DNA of 64,000 bases. Origin: Campylobacter rectus (GTDB taxonomy: Bacteria; Campylobacterota; Campylobacteria; Campylobacterales; Campylobacteraceae). A program made the translations under genes and the position numbers. The stretch is taken from positions 1,736,001 to 1,800,000 of the forward strand of contig NZ_CP012543.1 of NCBI RefSeq assembly GCF_004803795.1, read 5' to 3'. Positions 59,899 through 64,000 of this stretch are shown in pieces. How positions within the stretch are numbered: position 1 is the first letter of the stretch; the number at the start of each line of letters is the position of its first letter. The notes below the pieces were generated by a model, which had not been told where the DNA came from, did no database searches, and worked only from the letters and a program-made list of their open reading frames with translations.

Positions 59899-60720
59899 TT
59901 AGCCGCCTTTAAACAAATCTTCTCTTACCAGACGATCCGCTATTTCTTCGACATTGTTTTTATAAATTTTAAAATCGCTATTACCGCATGTGTCGATTTT
60001 TAAATAATAATTCTTTTCGCGCGATTCATTTTCTATGGTGTTGTCATAATATTGTTTTCCTTCAGACAAATCTTTTATGGTATCTCCTTCGTATATCGTA
60101 ATCGTGGCATATCTAAATTCAAAATTATCATACAATATAAAGCTTTTATCGTAATATAAAATATACTCACGCAAACCGCCGTATTCTACTATGGGCTCCT
60201 CAAAACCGGCCGATCTGCCAACTAAATTTATCTTTAACCTTTCTGCGATATTTACGGGCTTCATCCGAAATTTATCGACAAAAATACTTCTATACGGCCA
60301 GGCGCCTTGATTTTTACGTTTTTCTATCTCATACTCTTTGGATAGAACTTCCAGCCAATCATCGTTATTAAATTTATCCGTCTCATAAAAGCCTACTTTA
60401 ACGGCAGATTCCCTATTGCCATAATTACAATTATCGAAGTGGTATACATAGTAGCATTTGTCGGTAACAACGGCCTGAAACAGCATGCGCCTATTTAAAA
60501 GATCTAAAATTCCTCGCTTAAATCGCTCCTCTTTGGGCAAAATTCTATCCTCTTTTAGGCAGTATCCTTGCTTGTATTTGTTGTAGTCGGGAAGGAAAAC
60601 TACGGCGAAGCCTCGTGAAGTGGAATAATCTGGGATTATACGGATAAATATGGCGCAGAGTATCACCGTAAAAAGCAGCGTTGCGGCTAGGATTTTAAAT
60701 TTAAGTTTGTGAAATTTCAT
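59899..60720 (-). CDS. Hypothetical membrane-anchored protein
   Basis: A 273-residue protein with one N-terminal helix (about 9-28) and a soluble domain of about 240 residues, Tyr- and Lys-rich with Cys pairs (CYYVYHFDNCNYG), probably outside the inner membrane. No family recognised. AT-rich like 58199-59143. Its ATG overlaps the stop of a 25-residue relic of the neighbouring membrane protein, ATGA style, so the original operon unit was membrane protein followed by anchored protein. Confidence 0.65.
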   Translation of the reverse strand: MKFHKLKFKILAATLLFTVILCAIFIRIIPDYSTSRGFAVVFLPDYNKYKQGYCLKEDRILPKEERFKRGILDLLNRRMLFQAVVTDKCYYVYHFDNCNYGNRESAVKVGFYETDKFNNDDWLEVLSKEYEIEKRKNQGAWPYRSIFVDKFRMKPVNIAERLKINLVGRSAGFEEPIVEYGGLREYILYYDKSFILYDNFEFRYATITIYEGDTIKDLSEGKQYYDNTIENESREKNYYLKIDTCGNSDFKIYKNNVEEIADRLVREDLFKGG

Positions 60721-60794
60721 AACGATCCTTTAGATGCCAAAGCGAGCAGATACCTCGCCGCCGCGTAAATTTTATACCTTCGCTCCGCGTTCAT
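60717..60794 (-). pseudogene. Truncated duplicate of the 59422-59862 membrane protein
   Basis: A 25-codon frame, MNAERRYKIYAAARYLLALA plus five more residues, matching the N-terminus of the intact gene (MSAEQRYKFHRAARYLLALP) and then diverging into the start of the next gene. It marks a tandem duplication followed by deletion. It may still be translated as a short leader coupled to 59899-60720. Confidence 0.7.
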
Positions 60795-60934
60795 CACCCT
60801 AACCTTTCTAAATTTGAGATAAATTTTATGCAAATCCCGCAAAAACCAAGCCCAAATTTAGCCGTATTTTTATGTAAATCGCCTCAAACGCTCCAAAAAA
60901 CGACGCCCGAATTTACTAAAATTTATGGCAAATT

Positions 60935-61693
60935 TTACTTTTTTATCTTTGAGTATATCCCGCCCAAAAAGTCGTTTTGATAGATAAAAAGCGTGCGTTT
61001 TAGCCACGCGGCGTCCTTTTTAGCGGCGATGCGCTTGATAGCCGATAGGTCGCCGTCTGGTCTGTTTATACCTCGCTGCGTCGTGAAAAACGCCTCGTAA
61101 CCGGCCTGCCTAGCTAGACGGATCAAATTTTCGCCATATTTGCCGCGCGGCCAGCACAAAAGCCTATCCTCGATGCCCAAATTTGCGCGCATAAACTCGC
61201 GGCACCGAGCGAAATTTTCCTCAGGCGGGAGCGCGCCGAAATACTCGTCAAAATGCGTATGCGTATGCGAGTGAAAGTCAAAAACGTCCCGCATCGCAGC
61301 TATCTCGTCAAGACTCAAAAACACGTCCTGCGGACGCTGGGGGGCTACTTTTTTGTATTCGGAGTGAGTTAGCTCGATAAACTCGCCCCGCCGCATGCTC
61401 GCGCGCTCGATCCACTGCGTCACTAAAAATATCGTCGCCCGCAGCCCAAACTCGCGCAAGACCGGGTAGGCATAGACGTAGTTGTCCTTCCAACCGTCGT
61501 CAAAGGTGATGAGGATGCTTTTTTTAGGTACGGCCAGCTCGCCCTTTTTATAAGCGATAAATTCGCTCATCGTGAGCGTTTTGTAGCCAGCCTCGGCGAG
61601 AAACCTCATCTGCGAGGCAAAATCCTCCACGCTAGAAGCGATAAATCCGCCCTTTTTTAAAACGTGATGATACATCAAAACGCTAACGCTCAA
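60935..61693 (-). CDS. Polysaccharide deacetylase
   Basis: A 252-residue NodB/CE4-type enzyme: VLMYHHV at the N-terminus, ITFDDGWKDNY with the metal/catalytic Asp pair, HSHTHTHFDEY for the metal His, and CWPRGKYG. It would remove N-acetyl groups from a polysaccharide or peptidoglycan. The TTG at 61693 follows GGAGG by five bases and overlaps the ligase stop by eleven bases; an earlier ATG at 61723 is less supported. No signal peptide is seen, so a cytoplasmic or LOS-linked role is possible. Confidence 0.85.
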   Translation of the reverse strand: MSVSVLMYHHVLKKGGFIASSVEDFASQMRFLAEAGYKTLTMSEFIAYKKGELAVPKKSILITFDDGWKDNYVYAYPVLREFGLRATIFLVTQWIERASMRRGEFIELTHSEYKKVAPQRPQDVFLSLDEIAAMRDVFDFHSHTHTHFDEYFGALPPEENFARCREFMRANLGIEDRLLCWPRGKYGENLIRLARQAGYEAFFTTQRGINRPDGDLSAIKRIAAKKDAAWLKRTLFIYQNDFLGGIYSKIKK

Positions 61694-63020
61694 CGCCGCC
61701 TCCTTTAGCTCCCGTCCGCGCAACTAGCAAGACGAAAAATCCGAGCATATAAAACATATAAAGTATGCGTAAGTTTATCGCCTCAAACAGCCCGCGTACG
61801 CCGAAATAACACGCTAGCGAGATAAAAATCGCAGCAAAAAGCAGCTCGCGCGAGCGTAAAAAATGCCTAAGCGAATACGCCAAAAGCGAGATAAAACCGC
61901 CCAGTAGCAACGCCGTGCCGACCGCGCCGTAGTAGTAATAGTGCCCGATAAAAAACGGCTCGTCGTTAAACCAGTACCGCTCTCCGTTTGGCCTCGTCTG
62001 CATCATCGAGATCTGCGCGCCTTTGTCCGCCTCGTCGCGCAAAAAAGCGTCATACTGCTCCTTGCCGTGCCCAAGCCCAGTTATCGCACGCGGACTCGCA
62101 AAAAGCAGCGGCAAGCGCTCCTTTAAAATCAAATCGCGCCCCGAGCTAAAGCTAAGCCCGGCAAGTCGCTCTCTCATGCTCTCATTTTCGAGATTTGCTT
62201 CGCTTACTATACCGATCTGCAAAAATTTATACATCGCCGTGGGCGAACTCAAAACCGCCGCCGACGCGCCCGCTACGCAAACGGCAAAAATAACGGCAAA
62301 GAGTTTAAATTTACGCTTCGTCTCGCCGCCTAAGATATATAAACAAAAACCAAACATAATAAAACAAGCCAGCATCGCCCCCCAGCTGCCCCTAACGCCG
62401 CTCAAAACGTCAAGTCCCACGGCCGCAAGACAAAGCAAAGCGACCAAAATCCGCGCCCAAAGCCGCCTAAAGATAAAAACTCCCGCCAGCGCAAAAGGCA
62501 AAAATCTATCCACGTAGTCCGCATACGCACGGCGCACAACCCGCGCGTCAAATTCGCCCGCGCTACCAAGCCTCTCAAACTCGCTAAAAAGCGGTGCGGC
62601 GTAGTAGATGCTAATAACCGCAAAGCCTGCTATCAGCGCGTAAAAAAAGGCTTTTGCCTGAGCGGCCTCGCCGTTTGCCAAGACGTAAATAATAAACAAA
62701 AAGGCAAACCCGCGCCCAAACTCTTTCGCCGCATTGCCGAGAGAATCAAACTGCGGCGCATAGGGAAAAGCCGAGATCAAAAACGCGTAAAAAGCAAATG
62801 CGATAAGACAAAACGCAGGCACGCGCGAAAGGCTGAAATTTGCCCCGATCCTTGCAGCAAATCGCGTCCTATCCGTGAAATAAAGCCGGATCGCGCAAGC
62901 AAGCGCGACGTAAAGCGAGATGTTTTTCGCCGACGTCATATGCGGGATATGCTCGCAAGCGATAAAAACGCAAACGAGATATAAAGCGGCGTTTTGTAGG
63001 CGGTTTTGCAGCTTGGTCAT
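61683..63020 (-). CDS. O-antigen ligase-like protein (WaaL/Wzy family)
   Basis: A 445-residue integral membrane protein with about 12 helices and a large loop (about 280-350) containing the GLGHGKEQYD segment, as in WaaL and Wzy proteins. It may join a glycan chain to the lipid A core or polymerise one. The ATG at 63020 has an AAGGAAG site; an upstream frame to 63092 lacks one. It is adjacent to a deacetylase and a GT9 gene, consistent with a LOS locus. Confidence 0.82.
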   Translation of the reverse strand: MTKLQNRLQNAALYLVCVFIACEHIPHMTSAKNISLYVALACAIRLYFTDRTRFAARIGANFSLSRVPAFCLIAFAFYAFLISAFPYAPQFDSLGNAAKEFGRGFAFLFIIYVLANGEAAQAKAFFYALIAGFAVISIYYAAPLFSEFERLGSAGEFDARVVRRAYADYVDRFLPFALAGVFIFRRLWARILVALLCLAAVGLDVLSGVRGSWGAMLACFIMFGFCLYILGGETKRKFKLFAVIFAVCVAGASAAVLSSPTAMYKFLQIGIVSEANLENESMRERLAGLSFSSGRDLILKERLPLLFASPRAITGLGHGKEQYDAFLRDEADKGAQISMMQTRPNGERYWFNDEPFFIGHYYYYGAVGTALLLGGFISLLAYSLRHFLRSRELLFAAIFISLACYFGVRGLFEAINLRILYMFYMLGFFVLLVARTGAKGGGVER

Positions 63021-63182
63021 TTTCTTCCTTAAATTTAAAACGCCCATTATAACGATAAAATCATTAAAATCCAGTAAGCGATTTTGGGCCAAATTTTACT
63101 CGCGCACGCTCAAAAATGTCCGTAAATTTATAAATTTATGCTAAATTTAGACTAAATTTCATAAAAAATAAAGGCCCAAATT

Positions 63183-64000
63183 TTGATATATTTTCTCATC
63201 TATTTGCTGATTTACCCATATCTTTTTATGATGAAAAAGCTAAAATTTAAAGGCGAAAAAGGTAAAATTTTACTCATACAAACCGCTAAAATCGGCGACT
63301 ACGCAAACTCGACCGTGATCTTTGAAAAGCTGGGCAAATTTGACGTGCTCATAGACGAGATAAATCTAGCCTTCGCAAAACACGACCGGCGAATAGAAAA
63401 AATATTTACGATAAACGGCGTAAAACGCAAAAAAGCATCCAAACTAGGGCTCGCGCTTGAGCTTTTTTCGCGCGGCTACGAGAGCGTCTACGTGCTGATG
63501 CCAAACAGCCTAAATCTCTTTTTAGCGCGCTGCACTCTAGCTAAAAATATCGTCGCCGTACATCACTACGCGGCCTCCAGCGACTTTGCTCTGCTGGCGC
63601 TCGGTATGAAAAAAGCGCCGCATACTCTGCAAGATCTCACGCTGCTAACCTACCTAAAAACGCTCGGCGAAAGCGAGCTAAAATATGAAAAATGTTTGCA
63701 AAAACCTCTCGTTATCCCGCGCGAAAATCTCGTAAAAAGCGACAAATTTAAGATCGGCGTGAGCCTAAGTGCGGGTAATAAAATGAAAACGCCGCCAAAA
63801 AAAACCTGGGAAAAAATATTTGAGATTTTTGCCAAATTCGACTGCGAGGTTTATATTTTCGGCGTTGGCGAGGAGGCTGCGCTGCTACAAAACCTGCTCG
63901 CGGAAAATGCGGATGAAAAACGGGCGAAGAATTTAAGCGAGCGGGGAATTTGCGCGGATTTAGCCGGCAACGGCGCGAGCGAAATTTACGGCGATCTTGA
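63183..64000 (+). CDS. GT9 heptosyltransferase-family protein, cut by window end
   Basis: An open frame of 272 codons running off the right edge. The N-terminal stretch MIYFLIYLLIYPYLF is hydrophobic and is followed by GKILLIQTAKIGDYANSTVIF, a GT9 (WaaC/WaaF) start, and later VSLSAGNKMKTPPKKTW and VYIFGVGEE. The TTG at 63183 includes the hydrophobic segment; ATGs at 63228 and 63231 are alternatives. Likely a core-sugar transferase; acceptor unknown. Divergent from the ligase gene. Confidence 0.75.
   Translation, partial: MIYFLIYLLIYPYLFMMKKLKFKGEKGKILLIQTAKIGDYANSTVIFEKLGKFDVLIDEINLAFAKHDRRIEKIFTINGVKRKKASKLGLALELFSRGYESVYVLMPNSLNLFLARCTLAKNIVAVHHYAASSDFALLALGMKKAPHTLQDLTLLTYLKTLGESELKYEKCLQKPLVIPRENLVKSDKFKIGVSLSAGNKMKTPPKKTWEKIFEIFAKFDCEVYIFGVGEEAALLQNLLAENADEKRAKNLSERGICADLAGNGASEIYGDL

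Overview
The window reads as chromosomal DNA of a Campylobacter (epsilonproteobacterium). Two blocks match the gene order of C. jejuni as I remember it: pyrF-nusB-ribH-kdsA-transporter with der-aroK-trpS-serS-TPR (the Cj0381c-Cj0390 neighbourhood), and pssA-psd-ftsH-prmA-cheY with the pgl cluster, galE, waaC and waaM (the Cj1114c-Cj1135 neighbourhood). Base composition is richer in GC than C. jejuni and the word AAATTT is very common, so a C. rectus/C. showae/C. curvus-like species is more likely. The species call is an inference.

Layout. Positions 1-8,520 look like an accessory island ending at a tRNA-Ser(GCU): three tandem TM2-domain proteins, an unknown acidic protein, a HUH/relaxase-like protein bracketed by two related palindromes, a Y-family DNA polymerase with a YolD-like partner, and two tandem tyrosine recombinases. 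One recombinase lacks the expected nucleophilic tyrosine. Positions 8,870-9,700 hold a Cdd1-type protein, a 78-bp palindrome and a small degenerate CRISPR array without cas genes. Positions 9,820-21,240 are housekeeping genes: pyrF, nusB, ribH, two SMR transporters, kdsA, an EamA transporter, der, aroK, trpS, serS and a TPR membrane protein. A frameshifted HEPN-like gene and a secreted VWA protein follow. leuA is preceded by a short peptide ORF with five consecutive leucines that starts on the stop codon of pssA.

From 49,259 leftwards to 24,865 nearly everything lies on the minus strand: galE, two UDP-sugar dehydrogenases, a Wzx-type flippase, a GT25 enzyme, then pglH-I-J-B-A-C-D-E-F-G, hisH, hisA, cheY, prmA, ftsH, psd and pssA. 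This is a complete N-linked protein glycosylation locus (bacillosamine synthesis, lipid-linked oligosaccharide assembly, PglB transfer), but no ABC flippase pglK is present. A Wzx-type flippase and the UDP-uronate genes sit where pglK would be expected, suggesting a modified, possibly uronate-containing glycan.

Positions 49,300-64,000 hold an Excalibur protein, an XRE regulator, an exported ATP-dependent DNA ligase, a UDP-glucuronate 4-epimerase, a lipoprotein, a PolB-like exonuclease, the start of the lipooligosaccharide core locus (waaC, waaM, GT2, a GT9 enzyme), three unrecognised membrane or secreted proteins with a remnant of a duplicated copy, a polysaccharide deacetylase, an O-antigen-ligase-like protein and a GT9 enzyme cut by the window end. 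Several reading frames are broken at or near short A/T runs (the third TM2 gene, the Y-polymerase, the HEPN gene, pglJ). These may be real decay or switching, or base-calling errors.
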